NCBI GenBank assembly: GCA_030041275.1
Contig: JASHOE010000132.1
Coordinates: 1-33,767 of the forward strand
Source of the DNA: Streptosporangiaceae bacterium
Lineage (GTDB): Bacteria; Actinomycetota; Actinomycetes; Streptosporangiales; Streptosporangiaceae
Direction: 5' to 3'
Length of the DNA: 33,767 nucleotides
Shown here: piece after piece, positions 1 through 8,928 of the stretch
Layout of the letters: every line of letters begins with the position of its first letter
Numbering within the stretch: position 1 is the stretch's first letter
The notes under the pieces: generated by a model
Seen by the model: the letters and a program-made list of their open reading frames with translations, nothing else
What the model was told of the DNA's origin: nothing
Databases searched by the model: none
Program-made: the position numbers and the translations under genes

Positions 1-367
1 AGGGCGCCGTGCAGCCACCGCCCGGGTCGGGGACGCACACGGTCGGCACGCCGTCTTTCATGGGGATCCCGTCGGCACCGGGGAAGGTGCCGAAGTAGCT
101 ATCGAACGACCGGTTCTCCTGCATGATGATGATCACGTGCTTGATCTTGTGAATCCCCTGTGGCACCATGTAGGTGCCCTTCGCACCGCCTGCTACCCGC
201 TCTGCCGAGCTGTCGGCCGCCTTGTTCCCCAGCGGTTGCTCGCTCTGCCCACCGGAGTGCGGGCTGTCGCCGCCGATCGTGCACGCAGCGACCAGGACGG
301 CGATCGCGACAGCCGCCCCTCCAGCACGCAACGTAGTCAAGCCGGCGCTCCTCCCCCGTCGGCTCAA
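1..367 (-). CDS. Secreted phosphoesterase (phospholipase C / acid phosphatase family) lipoprotein, 5' part
   Basis: Partial gene: 122 N-terminal codons are present and the rest lies beyond base 1. The start is read as TTG at 367-365 because GAGGAGG lies 5 nt upstream. The product begins with Arg-rich MSRRGR and a hydrophobic stretch ending in the lipobox LVAAC (Cys29), so it should be exported and lipid-anchored. A polar linker follows to about residue 65, then KHVIIIMQENRSFDSYFGT (about 76-94), the hallmark N-terminal block of the phosphoesterase family (Pfam PF04185), which includes bacterial phospholipases C and acid phosphatases. Substrate cannot be told from this fragment; a phospholipid or phosphomonoester is likely from the family. 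The metal and catalytic residues of the C-terminal part are not visible. Confidence 0.85.
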   Translation of the reverse strand, partial: MSRRGRSAGLTTLRAGGAAVAIAVLVAACTIGGDSPHSGGQSEQPLGNKAADSSAERVAGGAKGTYMVPQGIHKIKHVIIIMQENRSFDSYFGTFPGADGIPMKDGVPTVCVPDPGGGCTAP

Positions 368-579
368 CGGATCCTCCTCGTAGCCCCCGGCGAACTGGTG
401 GTACCCAACTCGCTGATCTTGGCCTGACTGTTGCCAGGTTTTTTGACCGCGCCTGGCACCAGCCAGGGGTCGACACTGGTCGGGTGCAGCGCAGCCGTAT
501 GTGATTCAGAACAGCCTGCACGCAGGCCAACCGGAGAGGACGACGTCAGGCGACGCAGAAGGCCGCACGATTGGTTATT

Positions 580-605
580 GGCCAACGCCGATTCGGCTGC
601 TGGCC
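580..605. repeat. Nested inverted repeat, possible operator
   Basis: Outer arms GGCCA (580-584) and TGGCC (601-605) enclose inner arms GCCGA (587-591) and TCGGC (593-597) around a single T. The inner loop is too tight for a good RNA hairpin at full pairing, so a protein-binding dyad is at least as plausible. Its position in a divergent gap is its only functional clue. Confidence 0.35.
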
Positions 606-720
606 ATTGCCCCGCTAACGTGCTGCCACCTGCGCAAACCGGAACATAGCATGTCTAGGCGCAGCTTGGCAGCCGGTAACGGGGCAACGGTGCGTCGGCG
701 GCAGCTGACAACCCGCCCGG

Positions 721-726
721 TAGGGT
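721..726 (+). promoter_or_regulatory. Predicted -10 hexamer (TAGGGT) for a leaderless start
   Basis: TAGGGT is followed by exactly 7 bases and then GTG at 734, the spacing expected if transcription starts at the first base of the start codon. No convincing -35 element is seen at the usual distance. Confidence 0.4.
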
Positions 727-733
727 GGCGGGG

Positions 734-1423
734 GTGATCACCGGTGCCTATCGCGACCTGTTCGCGGCGACGGCAGGTGCGGCGGGCGCGCTCACGGGGC
801 TGCTGTTCGTGGCCATGTCGGTGACGTCGCGGCGCGCGCTATTCCGCGGTCCGGCGGTCATCCGCGAGATCCGCGGCTCGGCCGCGCTGCTGGCCTTCAC
901 CAGCACCCTGGCAATTGCCCTGTTCGGTCTCGTGCCTGGCACCAACATCGGCTATCCCGCGCTGGTCGTCGCCATCATCGGCATCACGTTCACCGCCGCC
1001 GCGATTCGCTCGATCCTGGCCAGCCAGGCTAGCCGGGCCCTGGTCCGGAGTCAGACCTGGCTGATCATGATCCTGCTGCTCATCTGCTTCACCGAGCTCA
1101 TCGCCGGGATCGTCGTGATCGGCAACGCCGCGAGCACCACCTCGGTGCAAGTCATCGGTTACGCGGTCGTCACCTCGTTGCTCGTCGGCATCGGCCGAGC
1201 CTGGGAGTTCATCGGCGTGCGGGACACTGGCCTGCTCGCATCGCTCGGAATTCTCGCTGGTCACAGCGATCCGCGTACGGCCGCCGAAGCGGATGACGCC
1301 GGGTCTGCGGACCCTCATGCCGCGGGCAGCCGACCGACAGACGGGCGCGGTGACTCACCAGCGAACCCCGACCGGCCGGGGGGTCAGAATGGAGCGGCGA
1401 GCGGCGACCAGCCAGCGAGCTGA
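734..1423 (+). CDS. Four-helix integral membrane protein of unknown function
   Basis: A 229-residue protein if started at GTG 734; an in-frame GTG at 725 would add three residues. I prefer 734 because TAGGGT ends 7 nt before it. The first 160 residues hold about four hydrophobic segments: one near residues 7-27 (FAATAGAAGALTGLLFVAMS), a second around LLAFTSTLAIALFGLV with the third close behind, and further helices at LIMILLLICFTELIAGIVVI and VIGYAVVTSLLVGIG. The last 55 residues are hydrophilic and rich in Gly, Ala, Asp and Pro, probably a disordered tail. It resembles conserved hypothetical actinobacterial membrane proteins; no function can be assigned. It converges on hisB with 36 bases between the stops and no clear hairpin there. 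Confidence 0.7.
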   Translation: MITGAYRDLFAATAGAAGALTGLLFVAMSVTSRRALFRGPAVIREIRGSAALLAFTSTLAIALFGLVPGTNIGYPALVVAIIGITFTAAAIRSILASQASRALVRSQTWLIMILLLICFTELIAGIVVIGNAASTTSVQVIGYAVVTSLLVGIGRAWEFIGVRDTGLLASLGILAGHSDPRTAAEADDAGSADPHAAGSRPTDGRGDSPANPDRPGGQNGAASGDQPAS

Positions 1424-1459
1424 CTGTGCCCGCCGCAAGCCGCGACTGGGACGGCTCGC

Positions 1460-2053
1460 TTACAGAACGCCCTTGGTGCTGGGAATCGTGCCGCCCGCGC
1501 GCGGATCGGGTGCGGCGGCCGCGCGCAGCGCTCGCGCGAACGCCTTGAACTGCGCCTCCACGATGTGGTGCGGATTGCGGCCGCGTAGCACGTCCAGGTG
1601 CACGCAGATCTCCGCCGCGTGCGTGAGCGACTCGAAGAAGTGCCTTGTCAGCGTCGTGTCGTAGGTACCGATCAGGGGCGCCATGGGCTCCGGCTCGGTG
1701 TGCACCAGGTACGCCCGCCCGGACAGGTCGACGGCAGCGCGCACCAGCGTCTCATCAAGCGGCACGAGCGCATCGCCGAAGCGGCAGATGCCCAGCTTCT
1801 CGCCGAGCGCCTCGCGCAGCGCCTGCCCGAGCGCGATCGCGGTGTCCTCCACCGTGTGATGACTGTCCACCTCGAGGTCCCCGCGCGCCTGCACGGTGAG
1901 GTCGAGCATGCCGTGCTTGCCGAGCTGCGCCAGCATGTGGTCGAAGAACGGGACGCCGGTTTCGGTCCGGCTCACGCCCGCGCCGTCGAGGCTGAGCTCG
2001 ACGAGGACCTGCGTCTCACCCGTGACGCGACCGATGCGCGCCGTCCGTGTCAC
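1460..2053 (-). CDS. hisB: Imidazoleglycerol-phosphate dehydratase
   Basis: Converts imidazole glycerol phosphate to imidazole acetol phosphate in histidine synthesis (cytoplasm; the family forms a 24-mer with manganese). The 197-residue length fits the monofunctional enzyme of actinobacteria. Both metal-binding motifs are present: HHTVED at residues 65-70 and HHIVE at 162-166, and FFDHML lies near the N-terminus. The start is GTG at 2053, overlapping the hisC stop by 4 bases (GTGA), which implies translational coupling. It is the last gene of the local his operon; hisH, hisA and hisF, which usually follow in actinobacteria, are absent and the next gene is convergent. Confidence 0.97.
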   Translation of the reverse strand: MTRTARIGRVTGETQVLVELSLDGAGVSRTETGVPFFDHMLAQLGKHGMLDLTVQARGDLEVDSHHTVEDTAIALGQALREALGEKLGICRFGDALVPLDETLVRAAVDLSGRAYLVHTEPEPMAPLIGTYDTTLTRHFFESLTHAAEICVHLDVLRGRNPHHIVEAQFKAFARALRAAAAPDPRAGGTIPSTKGVL

Positions 2054-3168
2054 GGCAGCACCACATCCGGCTGGCCAGCGACCAGAGACGTTAGTTCAGA
2101 ACGGAACGAGGCCGTTTCGGCTGCCGTCCCGACGGTGACTCGCAGCCAGCTTGGCAGCGCCGGCTCCCTGATCAGCACGCCGCGGTCCAGCAGAGCCTCC
2201 CAGATCGCCCGCCGGTCGGCGAACCGGCCGAACAACACGAAGTTGGTGTCCGACTCCGCCGCCTGCAGGCCGATCGCGCGCAGATCGGTCACCAGGCGAT
2301 CGCGCTCGGCCCGGATCGCCTCGACCGACGACAACAGCTCGCCGGCATGTCGCAGGGCCGCCAGCGCGACCGCCTGCGAGACGGCCGACAAGTGGTAAGG
2401 AAGCCGCACGAGCTGCAGGGACTGAACGACAGGCGGAGCCGCGGCGAGATAGCCGATCCGGGCCCCGGCCAGCGCAAACGCCTTAGACATGGTGCGGATC
2501 ACGACCAGCCTCGGATACCGAGGCAGCAGCGTCAGGGCGGTCGCTTTCTGATCCCTGGCGAATTCGGCATACGCCTCGTCCACGGCCACCATGCCGGGCG
2601 CGACCTCGCACACGGCCTCGACCACGTCCAGCGGCGTGGCCGTTCCCGTCGGATTGTTCGGCGAGGTCAGGAACACCACGTCCGGCTGGTGCTGCCGCAC
2701 GACGGTTCGCGCGTAGTCCGCGTCGAGGCGGAAGTCGCCCGACCGCTCCGCCGGGATCCACTGCGTCGCAGTGGTCTGCGCGATCATCGGGTGCATCGAG
2801 TAGGACGGCTCGAAGCCGAGCGCCCGGCGGCCGGGGCCACCGAACACCTGCATCAGCTGGAGGATGATCTCGTTGGAGCCGTTGGCCGCCCAGGTGTGCG
2901 CGCTGGTCAGCCCGTGACCGAGGTAGCCCGCCAGCGCCGTCCTGAGTGCGATCACGTCCCGGTCGGGATAGCGGTTGAGCCCCGCGGCAGCGGCAGCGAC
3001 GGCGCGCGCGATGTCGTCGACCAGCGCAGCCGACGGCGGGTACGGGTTCTCGTTGGTGTTCAGCCGAACCGCCACCTCGAGCTGCGGCGCGCCGTAGGGG
3101 CGCCGCCCGGCGAGGTCGGGCCGAATCGGCAGGTCTGTCCAGGCGGCCACTTGCTCGGGGGCAGTCAC
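2050..3168 (-). CDS. hisC: Histidinol-phosphate aminotransferase
   Basis: PLP-dependent transamination of imidazole acetol phosphate with glutamate to give histidinol phosphate. The 372-residue protein shows [10 protein letters not shown] (37-46), SPNNPTG (169-175), VDEAYAEF (about 196-203) and the Schiff-base lysine in [15 protein letters not shown] (Lys229), all typical of fold-type I HisC. The frame stays open upstream to 3282, but that part is hisD sequence in another frame; GTG 3168 overlapping the hisD stop by 4 bases is the natural start. It sits between hisD and hisB in a coupled operon and should be co-transcribed from the promoter before hisG. Confidence 0.97.
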   Translation of the reverse strand: MTAPEQVAAWTDLPIRPDLAGRRPYGAPQLEVAVRLNTNENPYPPSAALVDDIARAVAAAAAGLNRYPDRDVIALRTALAGYLGHGLTSAHTWAANGSNEIILQLMQVFGGPGRRALGFEPSYSMHPMIAQTTATQWIPAERSGDFRLDADYARTVVRQHQPDVVFLTSPNNPTGTATPLDVVEAVCEVAPGMVAVDEAYAEFARDQKATALTLLPRYPRLVVIRTMSKAFALAGARIGYLAAAPPVVQSLQLVRLPYHLSAVSQAVALAALRHAGELLSSVEAIRAERDRLVTDLRAIGLQAAESDTNFVLFGRFADRRAIWEALLDRGVLIREPALPSWLRVTVGTAAETASFRSELTSLVAGQPDVVLP

Positions 3169-4484
3169 GAGCCCTCCCCCGGCACCCGCACGCGCACGGC
3201 TTGCACGTGCGCCGCGAGGTCCTCCGCGCCACCGAGTGCGTCGATGTGCGGCGCGACGGCGGCCAGCGCAGCCTGGTCGCACTCCACTACGTGCACGCAG
3301 CGCAGGAAGGTCCCGACCGACAGCCCGCCGGTGTACCTGGCCGTGCCGCCGGTGGGCAACACGTGATTGGAGCCGGCCAGGTAGTCGCCGAGCGACACCG
3401 GCGCCCAGGGACCGACGAAGACCGCACCGGCGTTGCGGACCCGGCGGGCCAGGATCGCGGCGTCGGCGGCCTGGATCTCCAGGTGCTCCGGAGCCCAGGC
3501 GTCGGCCACGGCGAGCGCGGCATCGGCGTCGTCAACGATCACGCACGCCGACTGCCCGGCCAGCGCGGCCCGCACCCGTTCGGCGTGCCTGGCCCGCGGC
3601 ACCTCCTTGGCCAGCTCGATGTCCACCCGGTCCGCCAGCGCCGCGCTGGTGGTGATCAGCAAGCAAGCCGCCAGCGGGTCGTGCTCGGCCTGCGCGATCA
3701 GGTCGGCCGCGACGAAGCTCGCCTCCGCGCCGTCGTCGGCGACGATAGCGATCTCCGTCGGTCCGGCCTCGGCGTCGATGCCGACCCGCTCGCGCAGCAC
3801 CCGCTTCGCCGCCGCCACGTAGACGTTGCCAGGACCAGAGATGACGTCGGCTGGCGGGCAGTCCGCCGTGCCGTAACCGAGCATGGCGATCGCCTGCGCG
3901 CCGCCGACGGCATGCACCTCGGTGATGCCCAGCAGCGCACAGGCGGCCAGCACCGCCGGATGCGGCAGGCCGCCGTGCTCGGGCCGTGGCGGCGAGGCGA
4001 CGGCGATCTCGGCGACGCCGGCGACCTGGGCGGGAATGACGTTCATGAGCACCGACGACGGGTACGCCACGAGGCCGCCCGGCACGTAGACGCCGGCCCG
4101 CCGCACGGGCACGTAGCGCTCGGTCACGGTAGACCCCGGCGCGACAGCGGTCCAGGTTTCGGCGGGCAGCTGCGCGCGGTGGACCAGCCTGGCCCGCCGC
4201 GCCGCCTCGGTCAGCGCCGTGCGCACGTCCGGGTCGAGAGCCGCGAGCGCGTCAGCCAGCGCCGCGTCAGAAACCCTCGTGCCGACTGCCAGGTCCACGC
4301 CATCGAACCTCGCGGTGTAGTCGCGAACCGCCGCGTCACCGCGGAGCCTGACGTCTTCGCACACGGGCCGCACCTGGTCGACGGCCGCGGCGATATCCAG
4401 CGCGGCCCGGGGCAAGAGCCGCGCCAGCTCGGCTGCGGGCATCCTGCCGGGCGCCTTGCCCCGCAAGTCGATTCGATCGAGCAC
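3165..4484 (-). CDS. hisD: Histidinol dehydrogenase
   Basis: Zinc-dependent four-electron oxidation of histidinol to histidine with two NAD+, the last step of the pathway. The 439-residue protein has the expected landmarks: [14 protein letters not shown] (about 217-230), [12 protein letters not shown] (239-250), candidate zinc ligands Gln265 and His268 (AQAEHDP), catalytic Glu334-His335 (PEHLE), Asp367 ([16 protein letters not shown]) and His427 near the C-terminus. Start is GTG 4484, six bases after the hisG stop; the end overlaps hisC by 4 bases. Nothing looks damaged. Confidence 0.98.
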   Translation of the reverse strand: MLDRIDLRGKAPGRMPAAELARLLPRAALDIAAAVDQVRPVCEDVRLRGDAAVRDYTARFDGVDLAVGTRVSDAALADALAALDPDVRTALTEAARRARLVHRAQLPAETWTAVAPGSTVTERYVPVRRAGVYVPGGLVAYPSSVLMNVIPAQVAGVAEIAVASPPRPEHGGLPHPAVLAACALLGITEVHAVGGAQAIAMLGYGTADCPPADVISGPGNVYVAAAKRVLRERVGIDAEAGPTEIAIVADDGAEASFVAADLIAQAEHDPLAACLLITTSAALADRVDIELAKEVPRARHAERVRAALAGQSACVIVDDADAALAVADAWAPEHLEIQAADAAILARRVRNAGAVFVGPWAPVSLGDYLAGSNHVLPTGGTARYTGGLSVGTFLRCVHVVECDQAALAAVAPHIDALGGAEDLAAHVQAVRVRVPGEGS

Positions 4485-4490
4485 GGCGGC

Positions 4491-5366
4491 CTACTCGACG
4501 ATCTTGCTGATCGGGATCTCCAGGATGTCTCGGCCGCCCGCCGCCTTGAGCGCAGGGATGAGCGTGTTGACGCCGCGCTTGGGAACCACGGCCTCGACGG
4601 CGTGCATCCCGCCAAGAGCCAGCGACGTGATCGTCGGCGAGGACATCGCGGGCAGAATCCCCGTCACCGCGGCGAGCTCCGCCGCGCCGACGTTGAGCTT
4701 GAGCAGGACGTTGCCGCGCGCGCTGATGGCACCGCGCAGCAGCAGCGCGATGTCCTCCATGGCGTCCCGCTTGACTGGATCGGCGAACGCGTCGTGGTTG
4801 GCGATCAGCTCGGTGTAACTCGTCAGCAGCGTGTCCAGGATCCGCAGTCCGTTGCGGACCAGCGAGGCGCCTGTCTCGGTGAGATCGACAATCGCGTCCA
4901 CGATGTCGGGCACCTTGGCCTCGGTTGCGCCGTAGCTCGGAATCACGACCGCCTTGACGCCGTGCTCCTCCAGATAACTGCGAGTGAGCGACGGGAACTC
5001 GGTGGAAATCCGGACGCCGTCGGGCAGATCCTCGGCCGTCTGCCAGGGCTTGGCAGCAGGCACTGCGAGCACTACCCGCACCGGGTCGGAGGTGGCCTTG
5101 GAGTACTGCAGCTCGCCGAGCGAAGCGACATCCGCGCCGGTCTCGGTGATCCAGTCCCGGCCGGTGATACCGAAGTCGAACAGCCCCTGCTCGACATACG
5201 ACGGAATCTCCTGCGGCCGCAGGAACCGGACCCGGTCGATCCGCGGGTCGTCGATAATCGCGTGGTAGTCGCGGTCAGATGACCGGCGGACAGTGAGGTC
5301 GGCGGCGTCAAACAGGTCAACAGTGGCTCGCTCGAGCGAGCCCTTCGGTATGACAAGCGACAGCAC
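4491..5366 (-). CDS. hisG: ATP phosphoribosyltransferase, long form
   Basis: Catalyses the committed step of histidine synthesis, joining ATP and PRPP. At 291 residues this is the long, HisZ-independent form with a C-terminal regulatory domain (about the last 75 residues), so feedback inhibition by histidine is expected from the family. [11 protein letters not shown] at the N-terminus and FGITGRDWI (with the phosphate-binding region further on) support the call. I start it at GTG 5366, preceded by GAAGGGGC; the open frame continues to 5492 but that extension lacks family similarity and runs into the divergent GNAT gene. It heads a hisG-D-C-B operon. Actinobacterial hisG commonly sits beside hisE instead, so direct linkage to hisD is notable. 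A TAGTCT hexamer at 5403-5398 is a possible -10. Confidence 0.96.
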   Translation of the reverse strand: MLSLVIPKGSLERATVDLFDAADLTVRRSSDRDYHAIIDDPRIDRVRFLRPQEIPSYVEQGLFDFGITGRDWITETGADVASLGELQYSKATSDPVRVVLAVPAAKPWQTAEDLPDGVRISTEFPSLTRSYLEEHGVKAVVIPSYGATEAKVPDIVDAIVDLTETGASLVRNGLRILDTLLTSYTELIANHDAFADPVKRDAMEDIALLLRGAISARGNVLLKLNVGAAELAAVTGILPAMSSPTITSLALGGMHAVEAVVPKRGVNTLIPALKAAGGRDILEIPISKIVE

Positions 5367-5452
5367 GAGCGCCCCTTCAACCCCGGATCCCCGGCCAAGA
5401 CTACCGTGGCCTGGTCGGGTGGCCCGGTGGCGGCCGACACGAGGGGACAAGC

Positions 5453-6271
5453 ATGACCAAGACGGCAGCGATCCGGCAGTCCGGGCAAGCAAGGCTTGCT
5501 GCGCAGATGGAGCAGAACCTGGCCGAGCACGCCTGTCACCTGCACCGCGGCACGCCGGGAATGACCGTGCGCCAGACTGGCGACCTGCTGATCGCCGACA
5601 GCGGGCTCGACGACGACACCTTCAACTTCGTCGGACTGGCGAGCTTCAGCAACACGAGCGCGGCAGCGCGAATTGCCGAGACGCTGCGTGAGCTGTCCGC
5701 GACCGGGCGGCACTTTGCCTGGCGAGTCGGGCCCGCATCAACCCCCGCCGATCTCGCTGAACTGCTGACGAGTGCCGGGCGGCCGCCGGCCCAGCCCGAG
5801 CCCGGCATGTTGCTCTCACTCTCGACCTGGCGGCCGCCGGGTCTCGCGCCTGCCCTCGACGTGCGCGTGGTTCGCACGGTCGCCGAGCTCACCGACTGGG
5901 CCTGGGTTCTGGCGGCGAACTGGGAACCTCCAGCGATGAGCGTGATTCGCTTTTTCGCTGCCACGGCCGGGCTGGTTCTGGGCCCGGGCTGCCCTGCCCG
6001 GTTCCTCGTCGGGTACTCGGGCGGCCGTCCGGTGTGCACAGCCGAGGTCATGATGCACGGCGGGGTGGCCGGCCTGTACGACATATCCACTCTGGCCAGC
6101 CACCGAGGACGCGGCTTCGGTACCGCGGTCACTGCCGCCGCGCTGCAGACGGCCAGGGAAGCGGGCGCACCAGTGGCCGTGCTGCAGGCGTCTGAGCAGG
6201 GCGAGCCGGTCTACCGGCGGCTCGGCTTCCGCGTCTTTGGCCAGTTCACCGAGCACCCACTGCCACCCTGA
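5453..6271 (+). CDS. GNAT-family N-acetyltransferase
   Basis: A 272-residue protein. The C-terminal half carries the acetyl-CoA-binding core of the GNAT fold: [19 protein letters not shown] contains the R-G-R-G-F-G pyrophosphate loop, and PVYRRLGF is the usual motif B end. The N-terminal 120 residues look like the non-catalytic GNAT-like half seen in many actinobacterial members. Start ATG 5453 has GAGGGGAC about 5 nt upstream. It is divergent from hisG with an 86-base gap. The acceptor is unknown; nothing in the neighbourhood (his operon on one side, amine oxidase on the other) fixes it, although an amine substrate would fit with the next gene. Confidence 0.85.
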   Translation: MTKTAAIRQSGQARLAAQMEQNLAEHACHLHRGTPGMTVRQTGDLLIADSGLDDDTFNFVGLASFSNTSAAARIAETLRELSATGRHFAWRVGPASTPADLAELLTSAGRPPAQPEPGMLLSLSTWRPPGLAPALDVRVVRTVAELTDWAWVLAANWEPPAMSVIRFFAATAGLVLGPGCPARFLVGYSGGRPVCTAEVMMHGGVAGLYDISTLASHRGRGFGTAVTAAALQTAREAGAPVAVLQASEQGEPVYRRLGFRVFGQFTEHPLPP

Positions 6272-6326
6272 GCGCAGTCACCCAGCGAGGCCGGCTGACC
6301 GCACGACACGCAGCCGCGCCGACGAA

Positions 6327-6339
6327 GCTCGCGGCGAGC
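6327..6339. repeat. Perfect 13-bp inverted repeat in the GNAT-amine oxidase gap
   Basis: GCTCGC and GCGAGC flank one G. It lies 56 bases after the GNAT stop and about 110 bases before the amine oxidase start. No T-run follows, so terminator function is doubtful. The rest of the 166-base gap shows only the TAGTCT element at 6394. Confidence 0.3.
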
Positions 6340-6393
6340 CAGCTAACGACGGCCAAACCGCCGCCCCGCGCCGTCGGCCGCCAGGACCGGACC

Positions 6394-6399
6394 TAGTCT
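6394..6399 (+). promoter_or_regulatory. Possible -10 hexamer (TAGTCT) of the amine oxidase gene
   Basis: TAGTCT lies 38 bases before ATG 6438, leaving room for a leader of about 30 nt that contains the GGGAGG ribosome site at 6426-6431. No clear -35 element was found. Confidence 0.3.
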
Positions 6400-6437
6400 G
6401 CTGCGCACCGAACTCACCAGGCTGCGGGAGGCAAGAG

Positions 6438-7790
6438 ATGGCGGAAGGTGCGGATGTCCTCGTCGTCGGAGCAGGGCTCGCTGGTCTCACCGCGGCGCGC
6501 GATCTCGTGGCGGCTGGCCGGTCCGTACTGGTGCTTGAGGCCAGGGACCGGGTCGGCGGGCGGATCGTCAACGAGGACATCGGCGACGGGAAGATCGTCG
6601 AGATGGGGGGCCAGTGGGCAGGCCCGACCCAGGACAGGCTCCTCGCGCTGGCCGCCGACCTCGACGTCGCCACGTTCCCGACCTACGACACCGGCAAGAA
6701 TGTGCTGCACTTCAACGGCAAGCGCGGCACATATTCCGGCGCGATCCCGCGGATCAGCCCGCTCGTGCTCGCCGACGTGGGACAGGCCCAGGCCCGGCTG
6801 GAGGCGCTAGCCCGCAAGATCCCGACCGACGCCCCCTGGACGGCCCCGAATGCGGGCCGGCTCGACGCCCAGACCTTCGAGACCTGGATCCGCCATCACA
6901 CCGCCACCAAGAGCGCGCGGACGCTGCTCACACTAGGCGCCGAGGCCGTTTTCGCCGCGGAGCCTGGCGACCTGTCGATGCTGCACGTGCTCTTTTACTC
7001 CCGTTCTGGCGACTCGTTCCAGCGACTGATCGACACCACCGGCGGCGCGCAGCAGGACCGGTTTGTCGGCGGGTCCGCCCTGATCGCCGAGCGGCTCGGG
7101 ACGCTGCTCGGCGACATCATCCGGCTCGATGCGCCGGTCAGCCGGATCGCGGTGGCGGGCGACAAGGTCACCGCCACCACGACCGCCGGGCAGTTCGAGT
7201 GCCGCCAGATCATCGTGACCGCGCCGCCGCTGCTGGCTGGCCGGATCGACTACGAGCCAGCCCTGCCGCACTGGCGCGAGCAACTGACCCAGCGCACGCC
7301 GATGGGCTCGGTCATCAAGTGCCAGGTGATCTACGACGAGCCGTTCTGGCGCGCGGACGGGCTGTCAGGCCAGGCAACCGGAGACGGCGAAGGATCGCGG
7401 GTTGTGTTCGACAACTCGCCGCGAGACGGCTCACCGGGCATCCTTTTGGCGTTCCTCGAGGGTGACGAGGCGCGTCGGCTCGGTCGTGAGCCGCTCGAGG
7501 TGAGGCGGGGCGCTGTGCTCGACTCGCTGGTGCGCTACTTCGGGCCGCGCGCGGCCCAGCCCGAGCGTTATCTGGAGCGGGACTGGCAGCAGGAGAAGTG
7601 GAGCGGCGGTTGTTACGGCACGCTGTTCGGCCCGAACGTGTGGACGCGCTACGGCCACGCGCTGCGCGAGCCGGTCGGCCCGATCCACTGGGCGGGCACC
7701 GAGACCGCCTCCCGCTGGTGCGGCTACATGGACGGCGCGGTTCGCTCTGGCGGGCGAACCGCGGCCGAGGTGCTCGCCCGCCTGCCGTGA
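6438..7790 (+). CDS. Flavin monoamine oxidase (MAO-type)
   Basis: FAD-dependent oxidation of an amine to the imine/aldehyde with H2O2 release. The 450-residue protein begins with the dinucleotide-binding fold VVGAGLAGLTAARDL and LEARDRVGGRI, and ends with the family signature GPIHWAGTETASRWCGYMDG, which closes the FAD site. Cys392 lies in WSGGCY, matching the motif whose cysteine carries the covalent 8-alpha-S-cysteinyl FAD in human MAO A and B; I infer covalent flavin. Substrate is unknown (monoamine, putrescine or similar). The start is ATG 6438 with GGGAGG 6 nt upstream; the frame is open further back but that sequence is not MAO-like. Neighbours are same-strand but separated, so it is probably its own unit. 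Confidence 0.92.
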   Translation: MAEGADVLVVGAGLAGLTAARDLVAAGRSVLVLEARDRVGGRIVNEDIGDGKIVEMGGQWAGPTQDRLLALAADLDVATFPTYDTGKNVLHFNGKRGTYSGAIPRISPLVLADVGQAQARLEALARKIPTDAPWTAPNAGRLDAQTFETWIRHHTATKSARTLLTLGAEAVFAAEPGDLSMLHVLFYSRSGDSFQRLIDTTGGAQQDRFVGGSALIAERLGTLLGDIIRLDAPVSRIAVAGDKVTATTTAGQFECRQIIVTAPPLLAGRIDYEPALPHWREQLTQRTPMGSVIKCQVIYDEPFWRADGLSGQATGDGEGSRVVFDNSPRDGSPGILLAFLEGDEARRLGREPLEVRRGAVLDSLVRYFGPRAAQPERYLERDWQQEKWSGGCYGTLFGPNVWTRYGHALREPVGPIHWAGTETASRWCGYMDGAVRSGGRTAAEVLARLP

Positions 7791-7802
7791 CCGGACCCGA
7801 GT

Positions 7803-7808
7803 TAGGAT
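7803..7808 (+). promoter_or_regulatory. Possible -10 hexamer (TAGGAT) for the BrkB-family gene
   Basis: TAGGAT lies just after the amine oxidase stop. A start about 7 nt downstream (near 7815) would give a short leader carrying GGGGGTAGG before ATG 7833. Confidence 0.35.
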
Positions 7809-7832
7809 CACGCGCGGGGGTAGGTGCCGGCC

Positions 7833-8894
7833 ATGGCCGCAGGTAAGAGTCCCGTCCAAGAGGTCAGTCGGCTGGTTCGGGCCGTCGATCGGGCCCAGCA
7901 AAGCCATTCGTGGCTGGCCGTCGGGGTGGCTACGTGGAAGAAGTTCAGCGATGACCAGGCAGGCAACCTGGCAGCGCTGGTGGCCTACTACGCCTTCGCG
8001 TCGATCTTCCCACTGCTGCTGGTCGCCTACACCGTTCTCGATCTCGTAGCCAAGGCCAGTCCCAGCGTCGCCAGTCGGCTCACCGACGCGCTGGGGAAGT
8101 ACCCGTTCGTCAAGGACCTCGGCGTCACCCACGGCATCAGCAAGGCCGGCATTGCACTCGTCGTCGGACTCCTGCTGACGCTCTATGCCTCTCTAGGCGT
8201 CGCCAGGGCCATCCAGAACGCCATGAACTCGGCCTGGAACGTGCCGAAGTACGAGCGGCCCGGCTTTGGTAAGAATCAGCTGCGCAGCCTCGGACTGATC
8301 GCCGTGCTAGGCCCGGGCGAGATCCTGACGATCGCGCTATCAACCATCGCTGGCGGCGCCGGTCACCTGGGCGGCGCTGCCGGGGAAGCCGCCGCCGTCG
8401 TGGTAGCGCTGCTGCTGAACATCGGCCTGTTCTACCTCATCTTCCGGATGGCGACCTCAAGGGTCGTCCGCAGCCGCGACCTGCGGCTGGGTGCGATTCT
8501 CGCCGCGGTCTCCTGGCAGATCCTGCAGCTCGCCGTCTCGCTGAGCATCTTGCATTTCCACAGCAATTCGGCCTACGGGCAGTTCGCGGTCGTGCTAACC
8601 CTGCTCGCGTGGTTCTACCTGCAGGCCCAGATCACGCTGTACATGGTGGAGCTGGACGTCGTGCGCGCTCGGAAGCTGTGGCCCCGCTCTCTCGCACCGC
8701 CGCCGCTGACCAGTGCCGACCTGCGCGCCTACCGGGCCTATGCGGAAGCCAGCCAGCTTCGGCCCGACCTTCGGGTCACGGTGGATCAGGTGCCGCAGCA
8801 GCGCGGCGAGACGGCCGGGCCGGACGGGTCCGCTCACTCGGCCACCGCCGTGGACACCGCTGCGCAGCGACCAGAGGACCGGCCAGGGACGTAG
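7833..8894 (+). CDS. YihY/BrkB-family inner membrane protein
   Basis: A 353-residue polytopic membrane protein. The segment WKKFSDDQAGNLAALVAYYAFASIFPLLL is the characteristic N-terminal block of the YihY/BrkB family (once called ribonuclease BN; transport or envelope roles have been proposed). About six hydrophobic helices follow, ending with AYGQFAVVLTLLAWFYLQAQITLYMVELD, also a family signature. The last 75 residues are hydrophilic and low in complexity. I choose ATG 7833 because GGGGGTAGG lies 8 nt upstream; GTG 7824 would add three residues but sits too close to that site. It converges on the MFS gene with 34 bases between stops. Confidence 0.88.
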   Translation: MAAGKSPVQEVSRLVRAVDRAQQSHSWLAVGVATWKKFSDDQAGNLAALVAYYAFASIFPLLLVAYTVLDLVAKASPSVASRLTDALGKYPFVKDLGVTHGISKAGIALVVGLLLTLYASLGVARAIQNAMNSAWNVPKYERPGFGKNQLRSLGLIAVLGPGEILTIALSTIAGGAGHLGGAAGEAAAVVVALLLNIGLFYLIFRMATSRVVRSRDLRLGAILAAVSWQILQLAVSLSILHFHSNSAYGQFAVVLTLLAWFYLQAQITLYMVELDVVRARKLWPRSLAPPPLTSADLRAYRAYAEASQLRPDLRVTVDQVPQQRGETAGPDGSAHSATAVDTAAQRPEDRPGT

Positions 8895-8928
8895 CGGTGC
8901 GGAGTCCGACCGGCCCAGGTCGCGGGCG

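Larger units (their letters stand above)
368..733. other. Divergent intergenic region without a convincing gene
   Basis: About 365 bases separate the phosphoesterase (leftward) from the membrane protein (rightward). Short open frames exist on both strands but have Arg/Pro-rich shadow composition and no family resemblance. Visible structure: GCCAGG/CCTGGC arms with a T6 run around 433-457, a nested inverted repeat at 580-605, and a TAGGGT hexamer at 721. It presumably carries both promoters. Confidence 0.5.

Noticed and set aside
725..733. GTG 725 as start of the membrane protein
   Set aside because: It sits inside the predicted promoter (TAGGGT 721-726); GTG 734 fits the 7-nt leaderless spacing better.
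3201..5282. Long plus-strand open frame (693 codons) across hisD and hisG
   Set aside because: Antisense to two certain genes, Arg/Gly/His-rich shadow composition typical of high-GC DNA, no family resemblance.
5367..5492. N-terminal extension of HisG
   Set aside because: No HisG similarity, and it would overlap the start of the divergent GNAT gene.
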